Notes: generated from the letters alone by a model not told the origin. A DNA stretch of 64,000 nucleotides from Bacteroidaceae bacterium (GCA_017410245.1 JAFQRE010000003.1:1-64000); one strand, 5' to 3'. Counted from the first letter of the stretch, positions 16,622-27,423 are shown. Numbers and translations: made by a program.

Positions 16622-17278
16622 ATGAAAACATTTGTTCTTGAAGGAAAAGTTCGCGAAGGTCTTGGCAAAAAAGCCACTCGCGAATTGCGCAGAGAGGGTT
16701 TTATCCCCGCAGTATTGAATGGTGGTGCTATCGTAAATCTTCCTTACGAAGGTGCTCTTGCCAATGGCGAGAAATTGGTTGAGATTGAGAATGGTCGCGG
16801 TATTATCGTAACCGATTTTGCTGTATCTCCCGAGTCTGTTCGCAAATTGGTTTACACTCCCGACATTTTCGTTATCGACCTTACAGTGGGTGAAAAGAAA
16901 GTTAAGGCTGTGTTGAAAGACATTCAATTCCACCCCGTAAAAGACACAATCCTTCACATGGACTTCCTCGAGGTTTATGACAACAAACCTATCACAATGG
17001 AGGTTCCTGTTAAGCTTGAAGGTCACGCAGAGGGTGTTAAAGCCGGTGGTAAGTTGCAACTCTCTATGAAGAAACTCCGCGTGAAAGCTCTCTACAACAA
17101 CATTCCCGAGCGTTTGGTTATCAATATCGATAACCTCGGTCTTGGTAAGACACTCCAAGTTGGCGAACTCCATTTTGAGGGTCTCGAGATGATGAACGCT
17201 AAGAACGCTGTTGTATGTGCTGTTAACTTGACACGTGCTGCTCGTGGTGCCGCTGCTGCAGCTGCTGCCAAGAAATAA
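16622..17278 (+). CDS. rplY: 50S ribosomal protein L25/general stress protein Ctc
   Basis: A 218-residue long-form L25 (TL5/Ctc type). The N-terminal part (KTFVLEGKVREGLGKKATRELRREGFIPAVLNGG) is the 5S rRNA-binding beta-barrel; the second beta domain (IQFHPVKDTILHMDFLEVY ... VPVKLEGHAEGVKAGG) defines the Ctc form. The C-terminus is a short Ala-rich tail. It stabilises the central protuberance of the large subunit. Codon use is strongly biased, as expected for a highly expressed gene. It leads an rplY-pth-S4 operon seen in many Bacteroidetes. Confidence 0.97.
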   Translation: MKTFVLEGKVREGLGKKATRELRREGFIPAVLNGGAIVNLPYEGALANGEKLVEIENGRGIIVTDFAVSPESVRKLVYTPDIFVIDLTVGEKKVKAVLKDIQFHPVKDTILHMDFLEVYDNKPITMEVPVKLEGHAEGVKAGGKLQLSMKKLRVKALYNNIPERLVINIDNLGLGKTLQVGELHFEGLEMMNAKNAVVCAVNLTRAARGAAAAAAAKK

Positions 17279-17293
17279 TCCTACTTGCGATAG

Positions 17294-17857
17294 ATGAAAT
17301 ATCTGATAGTAGGGTTGGGTAACATCGGAAGTGAGTACGAGAATACCCGGCACAACATAGGATTTAATGTATTGGACGCTTTTGCTAAGGCGTCCAATAC
17401 TGTTTTTACCGACCGTCGCTATGGCGCAGTAGCCGAGGTGAAGGTCAAGGGACGTACATTGGTTCTGCTCAAACCATCGACCTACATGAACCTCAGTGGC
17501 AATGCTGTGCGTTATTGGCTGCAACAGGAGAAAATAGAGGTGGAGAATATGCTTATTATTGTCGATGACATTTCCTTACCGTTTGGAACATTGCGCTTGC
17601 GCCCCAAAGGTAGTGATGCCGGACACAATGGCCTCAAAGATGTAGCTCGTGTTGTGGGTAACGAAAACTATGCACGTTTGCGCTTTGGGGTAGGTGGCGA
17701 TTTCCCTCGTGGAGCGCAAGTAGATTATGTGCTGGGACAATTCCCTCCCGAAGAGCGTGAAAAGTTGCCCGAGCGTATAAATGTGGCTTGCGACATAATA
17801 AAGAGTTTTTGTTTGGCCGGTATAGCACTGACCATGAACCAATATAACAAGAAGTGA
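17294..17857 (+). CDS. pth: Peptidyl-tRNA hydrolase
   Basis: A 187-residue enzyme that frees tRNA from stalled peptidyl-tRNA. Motifs: [26 protein letters not shown] with the catalytic His in [16 protein letters not shown], and [26 protein letters not shown], which holds the essential Asp and second His. Length is normal. It starts 15 bp after rplY and ends 1 bp before the S4 gene, so the three form one operon. Confidence 0.97.
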   Translation: MKYLIVGLGNIGSEYENTRHNIGFNVLDAFAKASNTVFTDRRYGAVAEVKVKGRTLVLLKPSTYMNLSGNAVRYWLQQEKIEVENMLIIVDDISLPFGTLRLRPKGSDAGHNGLKDVARVVGNENYARLRFGVGGDFPRGAQVDYVLGQFPPEEREKLPERINVACDIIKSFCLAGIALTMNQYNKK

Positions 17858-17858
17858 T

Positions 17859-18299
17859 ATGGCATTGAGCGAAGTTCGTATAGACAAGTGGCTATGGGCT
17901 GTGCGCATCTTCAAGACTCGCACCATTGCTACCGAGGCTTGCAAGAAAGGTCGTGTGGCAATAGGCGGAGTGAGTGTGAAGCCTTCGCGAATGATAAAGG
18001 TTGGTGATGTAATAGATGTTCGCAAGCCTCCTGTTACCTATTCGTTTAGGGTTTTAGACTTGTCGGAAAATCGTATGGGAGCTAAGCTTGTACCCAACTT
18101 CTTGGAGAATATAACACCTCCCGAGCAGTATGAACTTCTCGATATGATACGCATCAGTGGCTTTGTCGATCGACAGAAGGGCTTAGGCCGTCCTACCAAG
18201 CGTGAAGGTCGTGCTCTGCGCGAGTTTACCGAGATGGATATGGGTGGCGATGGTTTCGATTTTGAGTTCGACTTTGATTTTGATGACGATGAAGATTGA
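17859..18299 (+). CDS. S4-domain RNA-binding protein, Hsp15-like
   Basis: A 146-residue protein with an N-terminal S4 domain (VRIDKWLWAVRIFKTRTIATEACKKGRVAIGGVSVKPSRMIKVGDVI, about 5-55), as in Hsp15/HslR, which binds free 50S subunits carrying blocked nascent chains. The middle part contains GLGRPTKREGRALREF. The last 20 residues are an unusual run of alternating Asp/Glu and Phe. The gene follows pth by 1 bp, which suits a joint role with Pth in clearing stalled ribosomes. Confidence 0.88.
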   Translation: MALSEVRIDKWLWAVRIFKTRTIATEACKKGRVAIGGVSVKPSRMIKVGDVIDVRKPPVTYSFRVLDLSENRMGAKLVPNFLENITPPEQYELLDMIRISGFVDRQKGLGRPTKREGRALREFTEMDMGGDGFDFEFDFDFDDDED

Positions 18300-18319
18300 G
18301 TAAAATAGAGTATAAAAGA

Positions 18320-18353
18320 AAAAGCGTGGTTGAGTAGTTTCAACCACGCTTTT
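18320..18353. terminator. Bidirectional terminator between convergent operons
   Basis: AAAAGCGTGGTTGA (18320-18333) and its complement (18340-18353) form a 14-bp stem with A and T flanks, serving both the S4 gene and the opposing plug gene. Confidence 0.85.
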
Positions 18354-18368
18354 ATTGTATCATTGCGG

Positions 18369-19637
18369 CTACTTGCCCGAGTAGCATACGGTAGTGCCTA
18401 TGAGCCTATCATAGCGTGCGCCGGGCGGACGATGATATACCTTTACGACATATTCGTTTATGGTTTCGTAGTAGTTGCCCTCGGTAGGATTGAGAGTGGC
18501 GCGAGTGGCTCCATCGGGTACAAAAACGTACATATAATTGTATGAGCCCTGTTTCAGTAGCAACACATTCTCGTATTGCTGCGTTTGCTCATTATAGGTC
18601 ATTATTGAGTTCTCGTTGTAGATGTGGTTGGTAAGTTCGCCATCTATATACACATTCCCCCCGTATATCTTGTCGGTAGCGAGGTTGAAGTGTACGGCCA
18701 TGTAGTCGGCTTCGAGGTTACTATCTTCGGCATTGCTCTCACGAATGACATACCGGCCATGTTGTGTTTGGTCGAAAATATAGCTCATATTGCAACGCGG
18801 GTAGTCGGTGTATAGCAGGGCATGATAGTATGGCTCGAAGTATTCATAACCAACGACATTCATGCCGGGATAAGTTACCGAAACGTTTTCAAAACGACGA
18901 TACTCGTTGCCCGCATCAAATATAAGGTCGCGGTTGTGCTCGAAGTATATTTCGTTGCTCATGGTGCGCAGTGGACGGCTGGTTGTCACCTCGTTGTCGC
19001 GACGGCCGTTTTGTGATACAACGACTTTGAGGTCATTGAACGGACTTTGTATAGAGTAGTAGGGGTGAGCGACCCTGACATCAACTTGTTGATAACGGTC
19101 GTTATAGCCAATATCGGTGCGCGATGTGGCGTGAGCCACAACATCGACCTTGCGTTCGGTAACACTGAAGCATGCTTGTGCTACAATATCGCTACTGCCT
19201 TCGGGCTTGAATAGCACAACATAGTTGCCCGACTTGGTAAATTGTATATTTTCGTTGGGAAGAGTGACACGATAATTGACATAGTGAGCAAACGTGTTGG
19301 CCGAGTAGGCATAGTCATCGGCATTAAGGTAGTTTATACCATCTATATACTCCAACTCGGAGAGTTGTGACGGCAACCAATTGGCATCGCAATGCACTAT
19401 CTTATAGTCGAGGTATGTTACATCATCGGCCAGCAAGTCGAGCGATATGACTATGCGATTGGCTTCGCCCAAAGTGATGATGGGTGGTGCAAGTGGATTG
19501 TCCTCGACAAAAACTTGCAGACTGCGCCATTCAAAGCCAAATGTCTGAGTGCGGTAGGGTGTCTGTGCCAATAGTATGGTAGTTGTCGAGGCTGCCATTA
19601 CCAGCAAGCATAAGATGCGATAGAGTGAGTTTTTCAT
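18369..19637 (-). CDS. Type IX secretion system plug protein (DUF5103)
   Basis: A secreted protein of about 422 residues in the DUF5103 family. Recognised segments are QTFGFEWRSLQVF near the mature N-terminus, PIITLGEANRIVISLDLL, CDANWLPSQLSELEYIDG, and NPTEGNYYETINEYVVKVYHRPPGARYD near the C-terminus. In the Flavobacterium T9SS, this protein plugs the periplasmic side of the SprA/Sov translocon. I chose the ATG at 19637 (MKNSLYRILCLLVMAASTTTI ... AQ, a signal peptide) over upstream starts. A TATCTTTG -7 box lies at 19667-19660. Its presence fits the many T9SS cargo proteins in the window. Confidence 0.85.
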   Translation of the reverse strand: MKNSLYRILCLLVMAASTTTILLAQTPYRTQTFGFEWRSLQVFVEDNPLAPPIITLGEANRIVISLDLLADDVTYLDYKIVHCDANWLPSQLSELEYIDGINYLNADDYAYSANTFAHYVNYRVTLPNENIQFTKSGNYVVLFKPEGSSDIVAQACFSVTERKVDVVAHATSRTDIGYNDRYQQVDVRVAHPYYSIQSPFNDLKVVVSQNGRRDNEVTTSRPLRTMSNEIYFEHNRDLIFDAGNEYRRFENVSVTYPGMNVVGYEYFEPYYHALLYTDYPRCNMSYIFDQTQHGRYVIRESNAEDSNLEADYMAVHFNLATDKIYGGNVYIDGELTNHIYNENSIMTYNEQTQQYENVLLLKQGSYNYMYVFVPDGATRATLNPTEGNYYETINEYVVKVYHRPPGARYDRLIGTTVCYSGK

Positions 19638-19700
19638 ATCTACAATCATAAATTGACTCCAAAGATAATATAAATAATAGAACAAAGGTGTGAATAAAAG

Positions 19701-19732
19701 TTGTTTTATTAGCAACAAAAGCACTATCTTTG
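19701..19732 (+). promoter_or_regulatory. Promoter of the C1 peptidase gene
   Basis: TTG at 19701-19703, 21 bp, TATCTTTG at 19725-19732. Confidence 0.7.
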
Positions 19733-19789
19733 CACCATATTATAGACACATTGTCGCATAATTGGTTTAATAACAACACCTAAATAAAA

Positions 19790-20998
19790 ATGAATATGAA
19801 AAATTTTGCATGGGTATTAGCCCTCTCAATGACGATGCCATTGTTCAGCGCATCGGCACAAGAAGCTGAAAAGGTTGAAGAACCTGCAGGTTATCAGTTT
19901 ACCGACACCAAAGTGTTGCCTACAACACCAATCAAGAATCAAGCTCAATCGGGTACTTGCTGGAGCTTTGCCGGTACTGCATTGCTCGAGAACGAGTTGT
20001 TGCGAATGGGTAAGCCGGAGTATGACTTGTCTGAAATGTGGATTGTACGTCACTGCTACCTCGACAAGGTAGAGCGTTTTGTACGTTACCATGCTACTTG
20101 CGAGTTGGCAGGTGGTGGTGGTGTAGTAGATGTACCCTATGTTGCTGCCAACTATGGTCTTGTTCCCGAGGAGGCATATCGTGGTCTTGAATATGGCTAC
20201 GACAAGCACAACCACAACGAGTTCGACAAAGTAATGCGCACATTTGGCGAAGCTATTGCAGCCGGTCGTCGTCCCACTACAGCTTATATGAAAGCGGCTG
20301 AAGGTATCGTTGATGCTTACTTGGGTGAAGCTCCCGAGACATTCACTTACGAAGGCAAAGAGTACACTCCTCGCTCATTTGAAGAGTCATTGGGTCTTGA
20401 TATGAACGATTATGTATGCATTTCATCATTTACACACCACCCCTTCTATACTCAATTTGCAGTAGAAGTGCCCGACAACTGGTTGCATGGTATGTCATAT
20501 AACGTTCCCCTCGATGAGTTGCAACGCATTGTCGATGAAGCTATCGATGGAGGTTATAGTGTATTGTGGGCTGCCGACGTGAGCGAGAAAGGCTTCAATC
20601 GTAAGAAAGGCTTCATGGTATGTCCTGCCGAGAAGAAGAGCGACGATATGAGTGAAGGCGAGTGGCTCAACTGGTCGAAGATGACCGATAAAGAGCGCGA
20701 AGATGCTCGTTACAAACTCGATGAGCCAGGAAAAGAACTTGATGTAACACAAGAGATGCGTCAAGAAGGTTATGACAACTACGAAACAACCGACGACCAT
20801 GGCATGTTGCTCATGGGTAAAGCCGTAGACCAAATTGGCAACAAATACTACAAGGTGAAAAACTCTTGGAGCACAGCCAACGGTTATGATGGCTACTACT
20901 ATGCTTCTGTGCCTTACTTCCGTTACAAAACTATCTGCGTAGTAGTAAACAAAAACGCTATAGCCAAAGACCTTCGCAAGAAAATGGGTATCAAATAA
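19790..20998 (+). CDS. Secreted C1B (bleomycin hydrolase/PepC-like) cysteine peptidase
   Basis: A 402-residue papain-type peptidase with a signal peptide (MNMKNFAWVLALSMTMPLFSASAQ). The catalytic Cys lies in KNQAQSGTCWSFAGTALLENELLR, the His in TTDDHGMLLMGKA, and the Asn in KVKNSWST; these match bleomycin hydrolase-like aminopeptidases. Most PepC/BLH enzymes are cytoplasmic hexamers, while Bacteroidales have exported versions like this one, probably periplasmic and used for peptide feeding. No T9SS sorting tail is seen. Codon use suggests high expression. It has its own promoter and terminator. Confidence 0.92.
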   Translation: MNMKNFAWVLALSMTMPLFSASAQEAEKVEEPAGYQFTDTKVLPTTPIKNQAQSGTCWSFAGTALLENELLRMGKPEYDLSEMWIVRHCYLDKVERFVRYHATCELAGGGGVVDVPYVAANYGLVPEEAYRGLEYGYDKHNHNEFDKVMRTFGEAIAAGRRPTTAYMKAAEGIVDAYLGEAPETFTYEGKEYTPRSFEESLGLDMNDYVCISSFTHHPFYTQFAVEVPDNWLHGMSYNVPLDELQRIVDEAIDGGYSVLWAADVSEKGFNRKKGFMVCPAEKKSDDMSEGEWLNWSKMTDKEREDARYKLDEPGKELDVTQEMRQEGYDNYETTDDHGMLLMGKAVDQIGNKYYKVKNSWSTANGYDGYYYASVPYFRYKTICVVVNKNAIAKDLRKKMGIK

Positions 20999-21024
20999 TT
21001 GATATTTCATCTATAAAAAATTGT

Positions 21025-21064
21025 CACTGCCCTTTAAGCAACGCTTATAGGGCAGTGTTTTTAT
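21025..21064 (+). terminator. Terminator of the C1 peptidase gene
   Basis: CACTGCCCT at 21025-21033 pairs with AGGGCAGTG at 21049-21057, followed by a T run. The sequence from 21065 to 21158 holds nothing I can identify. Confidence 0.8.
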
Positions 21065-21158
21065 TATTAATGTCTGATAGAGCCGGGGTATCTTTTCTCA
21101 AATAGCCCCGTAGTTTACGACAGAGCCTCCATAGACAATGTGATAGGGGGAATAAACG

Positions 21159-21187
21159 AAAAAGCCACTCTCGAAAGAGTGGCTTTT
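21159..21187 (-). terminator. Terminator of tRNA-Lys
   Basis: On the minus strand AAAAGCCACTCT (21187-21176) pairs with its complement (21171-21160) over a TTCG tetraloop, starting 3 nt after the encoded CCA. Confidence 0.85.
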
Positions 21188-21189
21188 CT

Positions 21190-21265
21190 TGGTGATCCGC
21201 CTGGGGCTCGAACCCAGGACCCCAACATTAAAAGTGTTGTGCTCTACCAGCTGAGCTAGCGAATC
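21190..21265 (-). tRNA. tRNA-Lys (anticodon TTT)
   Basis: Minus-strand cloverleaf: acceptor GATTCGC (21265-21259) with GCGGATC (21200-21194), D-arm AGCTCAGCTGGTAGAGC, anticodon stem CAACA/TGTTG with loop CTTTTAA, T-loop GGTTCGAGCCC. The discriminator A and 3' CCA (21192-21190) are encoded, unlike the other two tRNAs here. Confidence 0.96.
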
Positions 21266-21293
21266 ATCATTGTGCTTTTCCTTTAAAGCGATG

Positions 21294-21323
21294 CAAAGGT
21301 ATGGATTAAATTTATATCTGCAA
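21294..21323 (-). promoter_or_regulatory. Promoter of tRNA-Lys
   Basis: Minus strand: TTG at 21323-21321, 19 bp, TACCTTTG at 21301-21294. Confidence 0.8.
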
Positions 21324-21381
21324 AATATTGTGGGATATAATTTTGCTAATAAATGTTAATATGCTGTTAAGTATCTTGTAA

Positions 21382-22494
21382 TTAGGTCGTTGTATTAGTG
21401 CTGTCGGATTGGCTTTTTTCACCTATTATATAACGTTTGTAGTAGGTGAGTAGCAAAGATGTTAGTGGTAGTGCTATGATGAGGCCTACAAAGCCGAGTA
21501 ATGATCCCCATACAGATAGCGATAGTAGTATTATTGCGGGGTTGAGTCCTGTGGCATCACCCATGATACGAGGGGTAAGGAATGCCTCTTGTATGACTTG
21601 TGCTATGAGAAAAACGGCTATTGTGAGTGACCCAAGCAACCAAAAACTTGTACCTCCATCGGCCGCTCCGATGATGCAAAGGAACAGTGCCGGTATGTAA
21701 CTGAGTATTTGCATGTAGGGTATGAGGTTGAGTATGCCTACCAGTATGCCGAGAGGTATGGCCATGGGTAGTCCTATTATGAGAAATCCTATACAATGCA
21801 ACAAGCCATTGAGAGTGGCTATGAGTGCTTGACCACGGAAGTAACGATTCATGCTATCTTTTACATCGGTGGCCAATTTGCTGGCGATGGGGCGGTATTG
21901 TTGTGGTATGAGGCGACTGCAACCATTGATGATGGCATCGTAATCTTGTAGTATAAAGTATATGTATAGTATTACTATAGCCCAACTGATGATTGTTGCG
22001 AGCCCATGGAATGAGCTTGATACAAGGTTGGCTATTTGTGATAGGATATTGTGTCCGAGTTCTACCCATTGTTCTTGGCTGAGCAAAGCTCCTATGCGTT
22101 CTACTGTGATATTTTGGCGTAAGAAGTCTTGTAATGCTTGTGGTATAAGGGGTATTTCGTTGGACGATTGTACATATACCGATAGGAGGTTGTATAAGTG
22201 TTGCGTCTCGTTGATAATCATGGGGACTATCAATAGGGCTGCCAGAGTCAATGTTAATCCTATCTCGGCGAATGCCAAGAATATGGCAGGTGTGCGTTTG
22301 CGCAGACGCAATATGCGTTGGTTATACTCGACGAGTGGATTCATCAAGTATGCAATGAGCCATGCTACTAAAAATGGCAATAAAACGCTTTTGATGTGAT
22401 TGACAAATAGTATAATGGCTACTATAACCACTATAGCTATTACTATTCGCACCACGCGGTCGAATGTAAATGGCTTACGAAAGCTGTTATCCAT
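21382..22494 (-). CDS. AI-2E family transporter (PerM/YhhT-like permease)
   Basis: A 370-residue inner-membrane protein with about eight membrane segments. It shows two N-terminal helices, the LLPFLVAWLIAYLMNPLVEY motif, and a C-terminal bundle with IGLPMAIPLGILVGILNLIPY and PRIMGDATGLNPAIILLSLSVWGSLLGFVGLIIALP. The family name comes from a proposed autoinducer-2 exporter; members elsewhere are sodium/proton antiporters or of unknown role, so the substrate is open. The gene lies 68 bp downstream of tdk on the same strand and probably shares its transcript. Confidence 0.9.
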   Translation of the reverse strand: MDNSFRKPFTFDRVVRIVIAIVVIVAIILFVNHIKSVLLPFLVAWLIAYLMNPLVEYNQRILRLRKRTPAIFLAFAEIGLTLTLAALLIVPMIINETQHLYNLLSVYVQSSNEIPLIPQALQDFLRQNITVERIGALLSQEQWVELGHNILSQIANLVSSSFHGLATIISWAIVILYIYFILQDYDAIINGCSRLIPQQYRPIASKLATDVKDSMNRYFRGQALIATLNGLLHCIGFLIIGLPMAIPLGILVGILNLIPYMQILSYIPALFLCIIGAADGGTSFWLLGSLTIAVFLIAQVIQEAFLTPRIMGDATGLNPAIILLSLSVWGSLLGFVGLIIALPLTSLLLTYYKRYIIGEKSQSDSTNTTT

Positions 22495-22562
22495 AAGGCT
22501 ATAACATTATTGTGTGCCTTGGGTTGGCGTAATGATACTGAGAGGGAGTTGGGTTGAAAGTT

Positions 22563-23150
22563 TTATATTTCTCCCTTTTCTCTCATTCGGCGTAAGTAGC
22601 ATTTGCGACACAAGGGTTGGTATTCGTTTTTTTCGCCCAACAATACGCGACGATCGCTATCTACAAGTCGATATGAGTAGTTGGCGGTGTGTCCACATTC
22701 AACACATATGGCGTGCACTTTGCTCACATCATCGGCAAGCGAGAGCAAAGCGGGCATTGGGCCAAATGGTATGCGACGATAGTCGGTGTCGAGGCCGGCT
22801 ACTATCACACGAATGCCACGATCCGATAGTTGTGTACACACTTCAACAAGTCCCTCATCAAAGAATTGAGCCTCATCGATTCCTACAACATCTACGTCGT
22901 CTGTCATGAGTAGTATGCTGTGGGAATTATCGACGGGTGTAGAGTGTATGGCATTGCTATCGTGCGATACGACTTCATCGTCCGAGTAGCGTTTGTCGAC
23001 AGCGGGCTTAAAGATTTCGACTTTCTGGCGTGCTATTTTAGCGCGTTTGAGACGTCTTATCAGTTCTTCTGTTTTGCCCGAGAACATCGAGCCACATATT
23101 ACCTCAATACAGCCACGACGGCTGGTTTCGTAGTTGTCTTCGTTGAACAT
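22563..23150 (-). CDS. tdk: Thymidine kinase, type II
   Basis: A 195-residue enzyme that phosphorylates thymidine in the salvage pathway. The P-loop is [18 protein letters not shown], the Mg-binding DEAQFF follows in [14 protein letters not shown], and a structural zinc site is formed by [13 protein letters not shown] and CRKC near the end. The lasso loop [20 protein letters not shown] is present. Length is normal. No clear promoter box could be found within 80 bp upstream. Confidence 0.95.
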   Translation of the reverse strand: MFNEDNYETSRRGCIEVICGSMFSGKTEELIRRLKRAKIARQKVEIFKPAVDKRYSDDEVVSHDSNAIHSTPVDNSHSILLMTDDVDVVGIDEAQFFDEGLVEVCTQLSDRGIRVIVAGLDTDYRRIPFGPMPALLSLADDVSKVHAICVECGHTANYSYRLVDSDRRVLLGEKNEYQPLCRKCYLRRMREKGEI

Positions 23151-23296
23151 GGTATCTATTTATTTTGATGTTTTATGATGGTGTGCTGTATAGCAATTCG
23201 GGTGTAAATTTACATATTTTTTTGATATGTCCACCAATAAAATCATGCGATAACATATTTTTATTGTATAAGAAGTCGATTGCAAAAAAAATGAAG

Positions 23297-23304
23297 TAAA
23301 TTTG
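23297..23304 (+). promoter_or_regulatory. -7 box of the prsW gene
   Basis: TAAATTTG at 23297-23304, 34 nt before the ATG; no well-placed -33 element. Confidence 0.5.
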
Positions 23305-23338
23305 TATCAAGATATTATTTACTTTAATACCTAATGTT

Positions 23339-25280
<1,942 letters not shown>

Positions 25281-25337
25281 CCTCCAAACCATGTTGTATA
25301 ACACAATTTAGTTGCTTGTAAAACATTTGTTTTACTA

Positions 25338-25367
25338 TTGTTTATCATGACAATTGTTATACCTTTG
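25338..25367 (+). promoter_or_regulatory. Promoter of the marR-hydrolase-ybaK operon
   Basis: TTG at 25338-25340, 19 bp, TACCTTTG at 25360-25367; 5' UTR about 19 nt. Confidence 0.82.
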
Positions 25368-25391
25368 CACGGTTGTTAATGCAATTGTTAT
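25351..25391 (+). promoter_or_regulatory. Candidate operator: 10-bp direct repeats flanking the transcription start
   Basis: CAATTGTTAT occurs at 25351-25360, overlapping the spacer and first base of the -7 box, and again at 25382-25391, overlapping the ATG. The centre-to-centre distance is 31 bp, about three helical turns. Each half contains the palindrome CAATTG, so a MarR dimer could bind both. Confidence 0.45.
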
Positions 25392-25854
25392 GGATATAAA
25401 CTTTAAGACTTTTACGCCCGAGTTACTCTTCTCGATGATAAGTGGTAAACTATCATCGGCTATTAGTCGTAGGCTTTATCGAGTATTTCGTCATGAGAAT
25501 ATAGAGTTAACACCCGAGCAGTGGACTGTGATGTATTACTTGTGGTCGCGCGATGGTGTCACTCAGCAAGAGTTGTGTAATCAGACTTTCAAGGACAAGC
25601 CCAGTATGACACGTTTGATAGACAACCTTGAGAAACTCAACTGCGTAGAACGCATTCCCAGTAAGCGAGATCGTCGCATTAACATTATTATGCTTACTCC
25701 CAAAGGTCGCGAACTTGAGGCTGTTACCAAACCTGTAGTGCTGAGTGTGATACGAGAGGCACTTGAGGGTCTCTCGCCCGAAGAGATTGATGTAGCATGT
25801 CATGTGCTTACATACATATTCAACAATGTGCAAAAGTCGCTCGAAACCAATTAA
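25390..25854 (+). CDS. MarR family transcriptional regulator
   Basis: A 154-residue winged-helix regulator. The helix-turn-helix part reads LTPEQWTVMYYLWSRDGVTQQELCNQTFKDKPSMTRLIDNLEKLNCVERIPSKRDRRINIIMLTPKGREL, a textbook MarR wing with the DRR tip. The start at 25390 (MDINFKTF) is downstream of the promoter's -7 box, so an upstream ATG at 25354 cannot be used. It heads an operon with an exported hydrolase and ybaK and probably represses itself; the ligand is unknown. Confidence 0.93.
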   Translation: MDINFKTFTPELLFSMISGKLSSAISRRLYRVFRHENIELTPEQWTVMYYLWSRDGVTQQELCNQTFKDKPSMTRLIDNLEKLNCVERIPSKRDRRINIIMLTPKGRELEAVTKPVVLSVIREALEGLSPEEIDVACHVLTYIFNNVQKSLETN

Positions 25855-25857
25855 TCA

Positions 25858-26883
25858 ATGAAGAGACTTATATCACTCATAGTAGTATATGCTTGTGTGC
25901 TTATTGCAACGGCGCAATACTACACTCCCGATGTGTTGGGAAATGGATTTCAACAACACACTTTTGTTATGTCCGATGACTACCATGGCCAGGTAGTATC
26001 AACCCTGGTGCGCAAACTCTCGTCCGATAGCACAAGTAGGGCAGTGCTGTATGTACATGGATATAACGACTATTTCTTTCAAGAAGAGATGGCCGACCGT
26101 TTTATTGCCGAAGGTTATAACTTTTATGCCATAGACCTACGCAAGTATGGCCGTTCGTTGCGAGATGGACAACGTGAATATGAGGCCCGTGACATGAGTG
26201 AATACTTTGCCGATATTGACTCGGCATTATCCGTCATCAAGCATGAAGGCAACAACTATATAGTCATGATGGGACACTCAACCGGAGGTCTCACTACATC
26301 GTTATATTGTCAGGCCCATCGCGACAATCTTCCCATTGATGCGTTAGTACTCAACAGCCCATTTTTCGAGTGGAACTATAACGCACTATTTCGCAATGTG
26401 CTCATTCCGGTAGTTGCTTTCATAGGCCGATTTTTCCCCGATGCCGGACTGCCCGATGCCAAGAAAGTATCGGCCTACGCAATGAGTCTTCTGCAAGAAT
26501 ATCATGGTGAGTGGAACTTCGATACACAATGGAAACGCTTGATGACTCGAGGCGAACGTTTCGGTTGGATACGTGCCATCGACAAGGGGCACAGTGTTGT
26601 ACACAACGATATGAATTTACCCTGTCCTGTATTACTCATGCGGTCCGACAAGACTATCACCGATAGTGAATGGACATTAGACTATCAGTGTGGCGATGCT
26701 GTGTTGAGTGTCGAACATATAGCCCAATACGGAACTAAGATAGGTGATAATGTTACCGAAGTAGTCATCGCAGATGGCTTGCACGACCTGTTTTTGTCGC
26801 GTTATGATGTGCGTATGAAAGCATACGACCGCATGTTTGGCTGGTTGCACACCTTACAACATACACAAGATGAAGATAAATAA
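25858..26883 (+). CDS. Exported alpha/beta hydrolase (serine aminopeptidase S33/monoacylglycerol lipase-like)
   Basis: A 341-residue protein with a signal peptide (MKRLISLIVVYACVLIATAQ). The lid-type lipase fold is marked by RAVLYVHGYNDYFFQ, IDLRKYGRSLRDGQ and the nucleophile elbow VMMGHSTGGLTTSLY; the acid is probably in MRSDKTITDSEW and the His in ADGLHDLFLS. It resembles monoglyceride lipases, so a lipid or bile-related ester is a reasonable substrate guess. It follows marR by 3 bp, and its end overlaps the ybaK start by 14 bp. Confidence 0.85.
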   Translation: MKRLISLIVVYACVLIATAQYYTPDVLGNGFQQHTFVMSDDYHGQVVSTLVRKLSSDSTSRAVLYVHGYNDYFFQEEMADRFIAEGYNFYAIDLRKYGRSLRDGQREYEARDMSEYFADIDSALSVIKHEGNNYIVMMGHSTGGLTTSLYCQAHRDNLPIDALVLNSPFFEWNYNALFRNVLIPVVAFIGRFFPDAGLPDAKKVSAYAMSLLQEYHGEWNFDTQWKRLMTRGERFGWIRAIDKGHSVVHNDMNLPCPVLLMRSDKTITDSEWTLDYQCGDAVLSVEHIAQYGTKIGDNVTEVVIADGLHDLFLSRYDVRMKAYDRMFGWLHTLQHTQDEDK

Positions 26884-27346
26884 GACCAATGTAGCGCGTC
26901 TGCTCGATAAGGCACATATACAATACGAACTCATACCCTATGACGTTGACGAAAATGACCTGTCGGTAGAGCACGTTGCCCAACAGTTGGGCGAAGATAT
27001 ACGGCAAGTATTCAAGACTCTTGTTTTGCGAGGCGACAAAACTGGCATCTTGGTATGCGTAGTGCCCGGCGATATGGAAGTCGATCTGAAAGCTGCCGCT
27101 AAAATTTCGGGCAACAAAAGTGTTGCAATGATAGCTATGAAAGAGCTATTGCCCTTGACAGGCTATATACGTGGAGGCTGTTCACCCATAGGCATGAAGA
27201 AGCAGTACCCTACATATATACACCATTCATGTACTGCATACACCTATATTTACGTCAGCGCAGGTATTCGTGGCCTACAGATAAAAATAGCCCCCACCGA
27301 CCTTGCAACCTATACACAAGCTACAGTAGACGATATAGCACAATAG
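26870..27346 (+). CDS. ybaK: Aminoacyl-tRNA deacylase, YbaK type (Cys-tRNA(Pro) deacylase)
   Basis: A 158-residue editing enzyme that removes cysteine wrongly attached to tRNA-Pro. The family landmarks are KTNVARLLDKAHIQYELIPYD, QVFKTLVLRGDK with the catalytic-site lysine, GDMEVDLKAAAK, and GYIRGGCSPIGMKKQYPTYI. I start at the ATG at 26870 (MKINKTN), which matches homologues; the ATG at 26837 lies in the hydrolase coding sequence. The 14-bp overlap with the hydrolase gene implies coupled translation in the MarR-controlled operon. Confidence 0.92.
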   Translation: MKINKTNVARLLDKAHIQYELIPYDVDENDLSVEHVAQQLGEDIRQVFKTLVLRGDKTGILVCVVPGDMEVDLKAAAKISGNKSVAMIAMKELLPLTGYIRGGCSPIGMKKQYPTYIHHSCTAYTYIYVSAGIRGLQIKIAPTDLATYTQATVDDIAQ

Positions 27347-27383
27347 GGTCGCCAGGGTTGTATGTATGAGATAGGTTGTTGTG

Positions 27384-27399
27384 ATACCCAAGAGGGTAT
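27384..27399. terminator. Small hairpin between convergent ybaK and rarA
   Basis: ATACCC and GGGTAT flank a 4-nt loop. The stem is short and has no T run, so its role is uncertain. Confidence 0.3.
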
Positions 27400-27423
27400 A
27401 TGAGAAATCTCTTTAATGGTAAG

